Assembly (NCBI GenBank): GCA_017961235.1
Contig: JAGCXQ010000049.1
Span: 124,001-188,000 of the forward strand
DNA length: 64,000 bases
Origin: Clostridiales bacterium
GTDB taxonomy: Bacteria; Bacillota; Clostridia; Saccharofermentanales; Saccharofermentanaceae
Direction: 5' to 3'
The notes under the pieces were generated by a model that worked only from the letters and a program-made list of their open reading frames with translations, had not been told where the DNA came from and did not search any database. Of this stretch, positions 45,567 to 54,124 are shown piece by piece. Both the position numbers and the translations under genes were made by a program. Every line of letters starts with the position of its first letter. The stretch's first letter is position 1.

Positions 45567-47000
45567 TCAAACATTCAGTTCCGGTTCTTCGATATCAAGC
45601 TCGGAAGCATACAGTTTCAGGACCGGCTCCACATCATTTTTCAGGAAAGATGTGACCTGCTCCGGGCATCTGCCGATATAGAGCTTCGGATCAAGAAGAG
45701 TATCCAGAGAATCCTTATCAAGGCCGAATGCCGGGTCCTCGGCAATACGTGTCAGAAGATCATTCGGAAGGCCTTCTTCCTTAACGACCTTACCTGCTGC
45801 CATAGAGTGTACACGGATCTTCTCATGAAGCTCCTGGCGGTCACCGCCGCGCTTTACAGCTTCCATCATGATGTTTTCAGTAGCCATGAACGGCAGTTCA
45901 TTCATGATGTGGTTATGGATCATCTTCGGGTAAACAACCAGGCCGGAGGCAACATTGAGATAGATGCTCAGGATGGCATCTACTGCGAGGAAAGCTTCCG
46001 GTACAGAGATACGCTTGTTTGCAGAGTCATCCAGAGTTCTCTCGAACCACTGCTCGGATGCAGTCATTGCAGGATTCAGAGCGTTAGCGATGACATAGCG
46101 GGACAGCGAGCAGATACGCTCGGATCTCATCGGGTTTCTCTTATACGCCATTGCGGAAGAACCGATCTGTGTCTTCTCGAAAGGCTCTTCGATCTCCTTC
46201 AGGTGCTGGAGAAGACGGATATCATTACTGAACTTATGAGCGGAAGTTGCGATACCGGAAAGAGTATTCAGTACTTTCGCATCGAGTTTTCTTGTATATG
46301 TCTGGCCGGAAACAGAGATGGAAGACTCAAAGCCCATCTTCTCTGCGATCATCTGATCGAGTTTCTCGACCTTATCGTGATCTCCCTGGAAAAGATCCAG
46401 GAAGCTTGCCTGTGTACCTGTTGTACCCTTGCAGCCAAGAGGCTTCAGGCAGGAAAGTGTGTAATCCAGTTCATCCAGATCGATCAGAAGATCCTGGAGC
46501 CACAGTGTCGCACGCTTACCTACGGTAACGAGCTGTGCCGGCTGGAAATGTGTGAAGCCGAGTGTCGGCATTGCCTTATATTCATCTGCGAACTTTGCGA
46601 GTTTTTCGATAACTGCAAGAAGTCTCTTACGGGTAAGGATCAGAGCTTCTCTCATAAGAAGGATATCCGTGTTATCACCAACATAGCAGGATGTAGCACC
46701 GAGGTGAATGATACCCTTTGCTTTCGGGCACTGCTCACCATACGCATGGACATGCGCCATAACGTCGTGACGGACGAGTTTCTCTTCTCTTGCAGCCACA
46801 TCATAGTTGATATCGTCTTTGCTGGCCTCAAGCTCAGCGATCTGTTCATCGGTAATGTTCAAGCCAAGTTCTTTTTCACAGGAAGCTAAGTAGATCCAGA
46901 GCTGTCTCCATGTCTTAAACTTATGATCCGGCGAGAAGATCGCCTTCATTTCCTTACTGGAATAACGGGAATTCAGCGGACTTTCGTAGATATCCTTCAT
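45567..47000 (-). CDS. purB: Adenylosuccinate lyase
   Basis: 477 aa. It cleaves SAICAR and adenylosuccinate in purine synthesis. The signature IGSSAMAYKRNPMRSERI holds the mobile active-site loop. HLGATSCYVGDNTD and GFTHFQPAQLVTVGKR are the other conserved regions. The protein resembles the longer (about 475 aa) PurB group that is common in Clostridia. GGAGGAG lies before ATG 47000. It is four bases after the aminotransferase gene and 33 bases before the desulfurase gene. Confidence 0.95.
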   Translation of the reverse strand: MKDIYESPLNSRYSSKEMKAIFSPDHKFKTWRQLWIYLASCEKELGLNITDEQIAELEASKDDINYDVAAREEKLVRHDVMAHVHAYGEQCPKAKGIIHLGATSCYVGDNTDILLMREALILTRKRLLAVIEKLAKFADEYKAMPTLGFTHFQPAQLVTVGKRATLWLQDLLIDLDELDYTLSCLKPLGCKGTTGTQASFLDLFQGDHDKVEKLDQMIAEKMGFESSISVSGQTYTRKLDAKVLNTLSGIATSAHKFSNDIRLLQHLKEIEEPFEKTQIGSSAMAYKRNPMRSERICSLSRYVIANALNPAMTASEQWFERTLDDSANKRISVPEAFLAVDAILSIYLNVASGLVVYPKMIHNHIMNELPFMATENIMMEAVKRGGDRQELHEKIRVHSMAAGKVVKEEGLPNDLLTRIAEDPAFGLDKDSLDTLLDPKLYIGRCPEQVTSFLKNDVEPVLKLYASELDIEEPELNV

Positions 47001-47003
47001 GTC

Positions 47004-48293
47004 TTACTCCTCCAAAAGTTTTCTTACAGCTGCTAGTTTAGCACAAACAGCGAAAACTGTAACCGCTGTTTCGATATCTTCTACTTTCGGGAAGCTCGGT
47101 GCGATACGAAGGTTACTGTCATTCGGGTCCTTCTTATAAGGATAGGTTGCTCCGGCAGGTGTAAATGCAACACCGCACTCCTTTGCCAGACGAACCGTTT
47201 CTTTTGCAGTACCGTTATAAAGATATACAGATACGAAGTAACCGCCCAGAGGAGAGTTCCAGTGTGCGATACCGCTTCCCATAAACTCGTCATCGAGGAC
47301 CTTAAGGACCATCTCAAACTTCGGGCGAAGGATATCTGCCTGCTTGGACATGACCTTCTTTACAGCCTCGAGGTTCGGAATATATTTCGCATGCATCAGC
47401 TGAACGATCTTATTCGGTCCGATGGACTGAACTCCGAGATACTTTCTTGCACGGGTCGTATTCTCTTCATTTGCTGCCATGCATGCAATACCGGAACCTG
47501 CGAAAGTGATCTTACTTGTGGAAGCAAACTCATATACGCGGTTCGGGTTACCGGCCTCACGGCAGAGCTTCAGAATATCCGGCAGTGTTCCCTGTCTGGA
47601 AACATCGTCATAGAGGTGATGTACAACATAAGCATTATCCCAAAGGATACGGAAATCAGGAGCAGCAGTCTTCATGGAAGCCAGACGCTTGCAGACTTCC
47701 TCGGAATAGATATATCCATCCGGATTGCTGTAAAGAGGCATCGCCCACATGCCGAGAATGGAAGCATCCTCAGCAACGAGCTTCTCGACCATATCCATAT
47801 CCGGACCATCTTCATTCAACGGAACCGGAATCAATTCAAAACCAAGCGTCTCAGTAACCAGGAAATGTCTGTCATAACCTGGTACTGGGCACAGCCACTT
47901 ACGGTTCTCGATCTGTCCCCACGGCTTGTCTCCACCGAGTTCACCGAAGATCAGAGAACGGGAAAGTGTATCATACATCAGCTGCAGGCTGGAGTTATTA
48001 CCAACAGTAACGAGCTCCGGATCGATCCCGAGGATCTCACCGAAAAGGTTTCTGGACTCCTTCAGACCGAAAGGAACGCCATAGTTACGGCAGTCCGAGC
48101 CATCCTCTGCCTTCAGATTATTCGTATCCAGAAGTGTCGGCATATCGTTGGTCAGATCGAGCTGATCCGGACTCGGCTTACCTCGTGTCATATCCAGAGC
48201 CAGATTGCGCGATTTAAGCTCGTTATAACGCATTTCCAGGATCTTGAGCGTGTCCTTAAGCTCTGATTTGCTCAGTTCAAGATAAGTCTTCAT
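47004..48293 (-). CDS. Aspartate aminotransferase-type enzyme (class Ic, MocR-like aminotransferase fold)
   Basis: 429 aa. A PLP aminotransferase: the PLP lysine is in FASTSKITFAGSG, cofactor contacts in TVGNNSSLQLMYD and WDNAYVVHHLY. The sequence matches the unusual aspartate aminotransferase group with a MocR-like catalytic domain but no DNA-binding region. It probably links aspartate and oxaloacetate. Coupled to purB, whose pathway consumes aspartate, which makes physiological sense. AAGGAGG precedes ATG 48293. Confidence 0.85.
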   Translation of the reverse strand: MKTYLELSKSELKDTLKILEMRYNELKSRNLALDMTRGKPSPDQLDLTNDMPTLLDTNNLKAEDGSDCRNYGVPFGLKESRNLFGEILGIDPELVTVGNNSSLQLMYDTLSRSLIFGELGGDKPWGQIENRKWLCPVPGYDRHFLVTETLGFELIPVPLNEDGPDMDMVEKLVAEDASILGMWAMPLYSNPDGYIYSEEVCKRLASMKTAAPDFRILWDNAYVVHHLYDDVSRQGTLPDILKLCREAGNPNRVYEFASTSKITFAGSGIACMAANEENTTRARKYLGVQSIGPNKIVQLMHAKYIPNLEAVKKVMSKQADILRPKFEMVLKVLDDEFMGSGIAHWNSPLGGYFVSVYLYNGTAKETVRLAKECGVAFTPAGATYPYKKDPNDSNLRIAPSFPKVEDIETAVTVFAVCAKLAAVRKLLEE

Positions 48294-48545
48294 GACATGG
48301 CCTCCTTGCCGTTACATATAAGTGTGTTCTAAAATCACTAGAAAAGAAACTTGATATCTTCCGTCTTGCATTTTCACAAAACCATTCTAGTTAATAACCT
48401 AAGATATTATGGTATAAATGAAAGATTTTGGCAAGCAACTTGCAATATTATAGATAAAATTCGATGAAATATACAAAAGAAGCCTCATATCACGTGTTTT
48501 GCATGACAAATTAACAAGTATATATAAGAAAGAATAAAATTTGTG
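48294..48545. promoter_or_regulatory. AT-rich spacer with promoter-like element and palindrome upstream of the aminotransferase-purB operon
   Basis: On the minus strand TATAAT lies at 48452-48447. The palindrome GCAAG-caa-CTTGC (48431-48443) is immediately downstream, an operator-like position. The -35 (TGTATA, 17 bases away) is poor. The predicted leader would be about 140 bases. No coding frame is credible in this spacer. Confidence 0.35.
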
Positions 48546-49691
48546 TCATGGATTGCAGATATGGCAGGGTTCATAACCCGCTTCGATCAGATCTTCTCTG
48601 TCCCCATTATACTCGAGGCGGTTTTTCGGATTCATCTTCTCTACCGATTCGCATTCGGGAAGATGGAACTTACGGCTACTATTATTCAGGATATAGTCAC
48701 AGTTATATACCACCGAAGAATCACTCTGAGGAACGGCCGGAGCTAAATAAGGATCTCCAAGTTCTTTATCTTGATATATCGTCAACGTCTTTCCGTCAGC
48801 GCTATAGATAGAAATGCTTCCGTTCAGATCTGTTCGAAAGAGTTTCACTTCCATCTTCTTCAAACGATCCAGAACACTCTGTTTAGGAAATCCGAAATCG
48901 TTTCCTTCAGCACACGAAATGACAGCTAGATCCGGAGATACAGCATTCAGGAAATCTTTTGTCGATGAATAAGAACTTCCGTGATGCCCGATCTTAAGGA
49001 CATTACTCTTAATGTCCTGACCTGACGCGAGAATGGATTGTTCTTCCAAGATCTCTGCATCACCGGTAAATAAGAAAGAAACTTCATCATATACGATACG
49101 GATAACGATAGAGTTGTTATTGTTCTCTTCAAAAGTCTCGATAGGAGCAATGAAAGTCACCTTAGCACCACCGAGATCAAGAGTATCACCGGCATTCGGA
49201 ACCTCTATGCTTACTCCTTGCTCGTTAAGACTCTTCCTATAGTTTTCGAAAGAGCGACTGTCATATTCATTCACAGAACAGAAAGCCCGTTCAACCGAAG
49301 CTTCATGTATCGCTCCAGAGAGTCCTCCAATGTGGTCATCGTCCGGATGTGTAGCAACAACATATTTAAGATCATAGACCCAATGTGATTCGAGATAGCT
49401 ATAGATCAGATCCGATTTTTCAGAAGATCCGCCGTCGATCATCATGGCTTCGCCATTACAAACGATCAGGCTGGCATCACCCTGACCTACATCGATGAAA
49501 TCAACACGGATCCCGGGATCAACTTTATTACTTCTGTTTTTTATTTCCGTAGATGATGTCTCGGATGTTTCAGTGCTGGAAGAACTGTCTGAAGATACAG
49601 TTCCTTCATTCTTCGTTTTTGCGCAGCTTAAAGATGCGAGCAAAGAAAGGCACAATATCATAAGCAATAAGTTTTTAAGAAAACGTCTCAT
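48546..49691 (-). CDS. Lipoprotein with ComEC-like metallo-beta-lactamase domain and C-terminal metal-binding motif
   Basis: 381 aa. A lipoprotein signal ends LASLSC. A Ser/Thr/Glu linker of about 40 residues leads to an MBL domain with VDFIDVGQGDASLIV, THPDDDHIGGL, FTGDAEI and IGHHGSSYSS, as in the C-terminal domain of the competence channel ComEC. The last 50 residues (FHLPECESVEK, EPCHICNP) form the small His/Cys motif often attached to such secreted proteins. There are no ComEC membrane helices. A surface phosphodiesterase or nuclease is likely. Confidence 0.82.
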   Translation of the reverse strand: MRRFLKNLLLMILCLSLLASLSCAKTKNEGTVSSDSSSSTETSETSSTEIKNRSNKVDPGIRVDFIDVGQGDASLIVCNGEAMMIDGGSSEKSDLIYSYLESHWVYDLKYVVATHPDDDHIGGLSGAIHEASVERAFCSVNEYDSRSFENYRKSLNEQGVSIEVPNAGDTLDLGGAKVTFIAPIETFEENNNNSIVIRIVYDEVSFLFTGDAEILEEQSILASGQDIKSNVLKIGHHGSSYSSTKDFLNAVSPDLAVISCAEGNDFGFPKQSVLDRLKKMEVKLFRTDLNGSISIYSADGKTLTIYQDKELGDPYLAPAVPQSDSSVVYNCDYILNNSSRKFHLPECESVEKMNPKNRLEYNGDREDLIEAGYEPCHICNP

Positions 49692-49703
49692 TTTTTCTCC
49701 TTA

Positions 49704-50066
49704 TCAGAAAAACGGTGTGAACTGAACTTCCTGAATATTGCCTGAAACATCGTGGATCACTCCTGCTACAAAGTAAGACACACGCTCCAGAGCGATGTTA
49801 TTCTGTTTACAATATTCCAGTGTTGTCCTCATGATTTTCTGCTGCTTGCTTTTCGTCACTGCTTCTTCCGGCGTCCCATACCTCGTTCGGTAATCCCTGG
49901 ACTTCACTTCGATCACCAGGATCTTCTCTTTATAAGCACAGATTATATCGATCTCCCCAACATTATGAACCGAGTAGTTTCTGGCAAGGATCTTCGCTCC
50001 ACGCCTTTCCAGAAACCCTGCGACAAAATCCTCAGACATCCTGCCGACATCTTGATTTCTCGTCAC
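49704..50066 (-). CDS. yraN: UPF0102 (YraN-like) nuclease-fold protein
   Basis: 120 aa. The restriction-endonuclease fold motif is GEIDIICAYKEKILVIEVKSR, with Asp, Glu and Lys in the usual places. GTG 50066 lies five bases after AAGGAGG, so this start is preferred over GTG 50081, which overlaps that site. YraN is a widely conserved protein of uncertain role, often beside rnhB as here. A 120-base spacer holding a large hairpin separates the two. Confidence 0.88.
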   Translation of the reverse strand: MTRNQDVGRMSEDFVAGFLERRGAKILARNYSVHNVGEIDIICAYKEKILVIEVKSRDYRTRYGTPEEAVTKSKQQKIMRTTLEYCKQNNIALERVSYFVAGVIHDVSGNIQEVQFTPFF

Positions 50067-50114
50067 AATGACCTCCTTCACAACGATCGCTTGTTTTTCT
50101 TGCAGAACTTCTAT

Positions 50115-50185
50115 TTTCGAGAAACTTGCTCGGAGCGATTCCGCAGACCAAAGGTCGAGGACCAGCGACGAGCATTTTCTCGAAA
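50115..50185 (-). repeat. Long multi-stem hairpin after rnhB
   Basis: The outer stem TTTCGAGAAA/TTTCTCGAAA (50115-50124, 50176-50185) is ten perfect pairs. Inside, TGCTCG pairs with CGAGCA (50127-50132, 50169-50174). A small apical stem GACC-aaa-GGTC and TCC/GGA complete it. It abuts the rnhB stop codon, and the minus-strand side lacks a T-run. It is larger and more structured than the terminators in this window. Confidence 0.65.
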
Positions 50186-50815
50186 CTAGTGCATTTTCTT
50201 AAGAAAACTCAAACGATGTATCGGCGAGATCCCGAGTTCATGGATCGCAGCATAATGCGCCGCTGTGCCATAGCCTTTATGCTGGGCAAATCCATATCCG
50301 GGAAATTCTTTATCATATTCCTCCATGATCCGGTCTCGGGAGACCTTCGCAAGGATTGATGCCGCTGCGATCGAATTCGATTTTGCATCGCCCTTAATGA
50401 TCGGTTTTACCGGAATACCAGTACCGGAGAGATTCACTGCATCGATAAGGAGCACATCCGGCTTGATAGCAAGACCGGAGACAGCGAGCCGCATTGCGCT
50501 TTTTGTAGCTTCCAGAATATTGATGCGGTCGATATCCGCAGGCTCTACACGGATCACACAGAAAGCCTTAGCATTAGCTACTATCTCATCGTAAAGAGCA
50601 TCTCTTCTCTTTGGAGATAGTTTCTTGGAATCATCCAGTCCGTAGATCGGCTTTTCCGGATCAAGAATACATGCGGCAGCGACTACAGGACCTGCAAGCG
50701 GGCCTCTTCCCGCCTCATCAATTCCGCAGCAGACAGGCAATCCTTCTTCCGCGCATTCTTTTTCAAATGCGGACATTACCTCGAATTTCTCTTTCAATCT
50801 CTCTTCGCGTGTCAT
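50186..50815 (-). CDS. rnhB: Ribonuclease HII
   Basis: 209 aa. It removes ribonucleotides and RNA-DNA hybrids from DNA. The catalytic start is GIDEAGRGPLAGPV; LIDAVNLSGTGIPVKPIIKGD and the C-terminal KGYGTAAHYAA follow as in the family. AAGGAG, within the 3' end of ylqF, precedes ATG 50815. It is 11 bases from ylqF. Confidence 0.95.
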   Translation of the reverse strand: MTREERLKEKFEVMSAFEKECAEEGLPVCCGIDEAGRGPLAGPVVAAACILDPEKPIYGLDDSKKLSPKRRDALYDEIVANAKAFCVIRVEPADIDRINILEATKSAMRLAVSGLAIKPDVLLIDAVNLSGTGIPVKPIIKGDAKSNSIAAASILAKVSRDRIMEEYDKEFPGYGFAQHKGYGTAAHYAAIHELGISPIHRLSFLKKMH

Positions 50816-50826
50816 TGATTATCTCC

Positions 50827-51711
50827 TTACTCAGGCTGATTCGGAGTCTCAAGTGAGATCCTGGCGATGCGGATGCTCCGGAAATCATCGATCAGAAGCT
50901 TCGCGAAGCGCTCATCATTGATCCTTCCACCCGAAAGGATACATCCCATCTTTCTGGCGGCTTCTTCGAAACGCTCGTAATCATCCTCGATATACTCATC
51001 TGAGCCATATGGAGCCAGTTTATATCTGGCATAGAAGTCATCCGGATAGAGCTTTTCGATCAGTTTCATGCCGGCAAAAGCGACCTCCACCACATCGACA
51101 ACTTCTACCTTTACGGCACCGGTCAGTGTAAGAACAAGCTGATTTCTCGGCGTTCCGAGTCTCGGCCAAAGAACACCCGGCATATCCATCAGTTCCAGCT
51201 GTCCATCTGTTCTCGCCCATTTAAAGTCACGGGTCACACCGGGCATGTCACCGGTAACGGCGATCTTTCTATTACAGAGACCATTGATCAGTGTAGATTT
51301 TCCGGAGTTCGGGACACCGACGACCATCGCGCGGACAGGACGGCCGATACGGCCTTTTGCTTCAGATTTTGCAAGCACATCAGAGCAAGCATCCACCGCC
51401 ATCGAACGTAACTTGTCCAGTCCTTTTTTATGGGAAGCATCGATTGCGATCGCTTTTATTCCCTGCTCTTTATAATATGACAGCCAGTCGGAAGTAACCT
51501 TTTCGTCCGCAAGGTCCGCCTTATTGAGAACGACGATACGTGGTTTCTTGGACACAAGCGAATCCAATTCCGGATTTCTGCTGGAGATCGGAATTCTGGC
51601 ATCGACCGTCTCAAACACTATATCTACATACTTCAGTTTCTCGGAAACCTCATTTAAGGCCTTTCTCATATGACCGGGAAACCAGTTGATATTCGAGTTT
51701 TTTTCGCTCAT
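50827..51711 (-). CDS. rbgA: Ribosome-assembly GTPase RbgA/YlqF
   Basis: 294 aa. This circularly permuted GTPase finishes 50S assembly. The G4 motif (VLNKADL) precedes G1 (GVPNSGKSTLING) and G3 (DMPGV), the hallmark of the permuted order. The N terminus NWFPGHMRKAL is typical. GAGGTACTC lies before ATG 51711. It faces away from the M1 peptidase gene. In related genomes it follows rplS directly; here an opposite-strand gene intervenes. Confidence 0.95.
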   Translation of the reverse strand: MSEKNSNINWFPGHMRKALNEVSEKLKYVDIVFETVDARIPISSRNPELDSLVSKKPRIVVLNKADLADEKVTSDWLSYYKEQGIKAIAIDASHKKGLDKLRSMAVDACSDVLAKSEAKGRIGRPVRAMVVGVPNSGKSTLINGLCNRKIAVTGDMPGVTRDFKWARTDGQLELMDMPGVLWPRLGTPRNQLVLTLTGAVKVEVVDVVEVAFAGMKLIEKLYPDDFYARYKLAPYGSDEYIEDDYERFEEAARKMGCILSGGRINDERFAKLLIDDFRSIRIARISLETPNQPE

Positions 51712-51813
51712 GAGTACCTCTTCTATTTATGAATCAATTAGAAAAATTATACCACAGTAAAGCATCCGGCATCTTCCTCACAAATGATCGAATTCACAAA
51801 ACAAAATGACATA

Positions 51814-51841
51814 TCTGTCAGATGACAGAATAGAAAGATAA
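51814..51841 (+). promoter_or_regulatory. Promoter with perfect 16-bp palindrome for the M1 peptidase lipoprotein
   Basis: TCTGTCAgaTGACAGA (51814-51829) is a perfect inverted repeat. CTGTCA (51815-51820) sits 16 bases before GATAAT (51837-51842 region) and can serve as -35. The palindrome therefore covers the -35 region, a position used by repressors and activators. Confidence 0.5.
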
Positions 51842-51895
51842 TCTGTGAGGAAAGAAAGCTACAATGGGTACAACAAGAATACAACAGGAGACAAC

Positions 51896-53542
51896 ATGAA
51901 AAAGACAGTCCTTTCTATTATTCTCGCATCAATAATCCTTTCTTCAGCAGGATGTAACGGAAAAACACAAACAGTATCCCATACTGCTCCGGATACAAGC
52001 AGTATCGGAATAGTTGCCTCTAAAAAGGAATCCGTCGAGACAACAGCCGAAACCACCCAAGAAGAAGTTAAAGATGAAAGAGTAATGAATCTTACTCAGC
52101 GTCCGAAGAATCAATATGACATAAACATTGCATTTAACGAAGAAACGAAATCGATCGAAGCAGAACAGAAACTTACCTACGTAAATAATACAGGATCCGA
52201 CCTCGACGAAATCTACTTCAACCTGATCCCCAATGCTTTTACGAAAAAGAAAGGCGGAATCGATGTATCGAAAGTTTCCATCGGGTCGGAGGAGCTGAAA
52301 CTGGAGCAGGTTAAGGAAACTGTTTATAAACTTCCTCTCCCCTCCAAACTCGAAAAGGGTAAAATCGTTACCATCGATATGAAATATAGTGTTAAGATCC
52401 CGCAGATCGCGGATAGATTCGGATACTATAACAATACATATAATCTCGGAAATGCACTGATCACTCCGGCACTTTTCGAAAACGGAGAATGGCTCGTGCA
52501 GCCGTATGTTGATCTGGGAGATGCTTTTTATACCGAGATCGCCGATTACCGTGTTTCTTTCAATATCCCGGAAGACTATCTGATCGCTTCTACCGGAACC
52601 CTGATCGATAACGTGTATGTCGCAGATAACGTACGAGACTTTGCTTTCACCATCTCTAAAGACATGGATTTCATATGTGAAGAATACGAAGATATCGCTC
52701 TCAATGTTTTCTATCCGAAAGGATCACCAAATGCCGGCAAACATGTCATGGAAGTAGCCAAGAAATCTCTTTCCCTTTTTAATGATATGCTCGGCAAATA
52801 TCCCTATGACACATTAAATATGGTGCTCTGCGGCATGCCGGGTGGTATCGGTGGTATGGAGTATCCTGGCCTTATCATGATGACTTTGGATGAACATACG
52901 TCAGAAGCGCTGTTCGATCTTTATAACGGCAAAATCTCTGTGAAAGAATACTTAAAGCAGACAGAGGGTGACACTGATGATCCATCCGGAGAATCCGGTG
53001 AACCTGTACCTGAAGATGTTACAAAAAAATCTGTCCTGTATGAAGTTAATTCGCTAACAAAGTCAACTGCTCACGAGATCGGACATCAGTGGTTCTACGG
53101 GATCGTCGGAAATGATGAAGTCCGCTATCCCTGGATCGATGAAGGATTCTGCAGATTTATGGAAGCTTACTATGAAAACACCTATCGTGATGACGGCAAT
53201 GATGATTTTTCTACTTTCGACCTGCTTTTGAACATGGATCAAACCATCTATGATGAGTACAAAGGAATACCGACCGGAGAAATAGCATCGGTGGACCTGA
53301 ACGAATCTCTTTATGACTTTATGAAACATAAAGAAGAATATGGAGAGATCTATTACAAAGGCGCAGCGATGATCTATCACATGTACCGGGAAATGGGTGA
53401 TGAAGCTTTCCGAGCTGCTCTAAAAGAATATATCAGTACATTTGCATATACAGAAGTCACACCTGATGAATTCCGCGAATTCTGGTCGAAGAAAGGCAAT
53501 TTCGCCGAGATGTTCGACATCTACCTTAAGAAATCCGAGTAA
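51896..53542 (+). CDS. M1-family (aminopeptidase N-like) zinc metallopeptidase lipoprotein
   Basis: 548 aa. The lipoprotein signal ends LSSAGC. The catalytic site HEIGHQWFYG, with the downstream Glu in WIDEGFCRFME, is the M1 HExxH-18-E pattern. GGIGGMEYPG replaces the classic exopeptidase GAMEN motif, so specificity is uncertain. An acidic insert of about 40 residues (near GDTDDPSGESGEP) lies just before the zinc site. CAGGAG precedes ATG 51896. It is the only plus-strand gene within the housekeeping cluster. Confidence 0.88.
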   Translation: MKKTVLSIILASIILSSAGCNGKTQTVSHTAPDTSSIGIVASKKESVETTAETTQEEVKDERVMNLTQRPKNQYDINIAFNEETKSIEAEQKLTYVNNTGSDLDEIYFNLIPNAFTKKKGGIDVSKVSIGSEELKLEQVKETVYKLPLPSKLEKGKIVTIDMKYSVKIPQIADRFGYYNNTYNLGNALITPALFENGEWLVQPYVDLGDAFYTEIADYRVSFNIPEDYLIASTGTLIDNVYVADNVRDFAFTISKDMDFICEEYEDIALNVFYPKGSPNAGKHVMEVAKKSLSLFNDMLGKYPYDTLNMVLCGMPGGIGGMEYPGLIMMTLDEHTSEALFDLYNGKISVKEYLKQTEGDTDDPSGESGEPVPEDVTKKSVLYEVNSLTKSTAHEIGHQWFYGIVGNDEVRYPWIDEGFCRFMEAYYENTYRDDGNDDFSTFDLLLNMDQTIYDEYKGIPTGEIASVDLNESLYDFMKHKEEYGEIYYKGAAMIYHMYREMGDEAFRAALKEYISTFAYTEVTPDEFREFWSKKGNFAEMFDIYLKKSE

Positions 53543-53575
53543 CCCTACTCCCCCGATTTCATAACCCTCCACACT

Positions 53576-53616
53576 ATAAAAAAGGCAGTTCCCGTATGGA
53601 AACTGCCTTTTTTAAT
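53576..53616. terminator. Bidirectional terminator between the M1 peptidase gene and rplS
   Basis: AAAAAAGGCAGTT and AACTGCCTTTTTT pair around ACCGTATGGA-type loop sequence. A- and T-runs on both sides suit termination in both directions. Confidence 0.85.
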
Positions 53617-53636
53617 TACTTAGTAGATAACTTAAA

Positions 53637-53987
53637 TCACTTCTTAGAAAGCTTCTCAGTGATTCTAGCTGCCTTACCAACGCGACCACGCAGGTAATAA
53701 AGCTTAGCTCTTCTTACACGGCCCTTACGGACGATCTCAATCTTTTCAATGTTAGGAGAATGAACGGGTAAAACACGCTCAACGCCTACGCCATAGGAGA
53801 GACGGCGAATTGTCATGGTCTCAGAAAGACCGCCGCCCTTACGTGCAATCACATAGCCTTCAAATACCTGGATACGCTCACGGGAACCTTCCTTGATCTT
53901 CAGGTGTGCTTTTACAAGATCACCGATCTCGACCTCGGAATAGCTATTACGCAGATTATCCTGCTCGACTGCTTTAACTAAATCCAT
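53637..53987 (-). CDS. rplS: 50S ribosomal protein L19
   Basis: 116 aa. L19 sits at the 30S-50S interface. [31 protein letters not shown] is the family core, with the usual basic C terminus [29 protein letters not shown] precedes ATG 53987; an in-frame ATG at 54041 would add an implausible tail. The upstream gene in the order is DUF3267, where trmD would be expected. Confidence 0.97.
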   Translation of the reverse strand: MDLVKAVEQDNLRNSYSEVEIGDLVKAHLKIKEGSRERIQVFEGYVIARKGGGLSETMTIRRLSYGVGVERVLPVHSPNIEKIEIVRKGRVRRAKLYYLRGRVGKAARITEKLSKK

Positions 53988-54085
53988 CTTTGTTTCCTCC
54001 TCTTCCGATAGATGTTCATGCGGGATCACGCAGCGGACCATCCCTTTTAGCCGTTAAATGATACCATAACGGATTTTCATATGCA
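53988..54085 (-). promoter_or_regulatory. Structured 5' leader of rplS (candidate L19 leader)
   Basis: On the minus strand two inverted repeats precede rplS: CCGTTA-tggtatcat-TAACGG, then GGGAT with ATCCC around a 13-base loop. Ribosomal protein leaders of this size regulate rplS in several Bacillota. Identity with the known L19 leader family was not proven. Confidence 0.4.
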
Positions 54086-54109
54086 AGTGTTTTCTTTGGG
54101 AAAAGCACT
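54086..54109 (-). terminator. Hairpin after DUF3267 paralogue 2 containing an AAAAGCACT word
   Basis: AGTGTTTTC-ttt-GGGAAAAGCACT folds with one bulge. It lies 16 bases after the DUF3267 stop. One arm is the repeated word AAAAGCACT and the other is its near-complement. No long T-run follows, so termination is not certain. Confidence 0.5.
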
Positions 54110-54124
54110 CATATTGCTGACTTT

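Noticed and set aside
48546..49691. ComEC competence channel
   Set aside because: Only the MBL domain is shared; there are no polytopic membrane helices and a lipobox is present.
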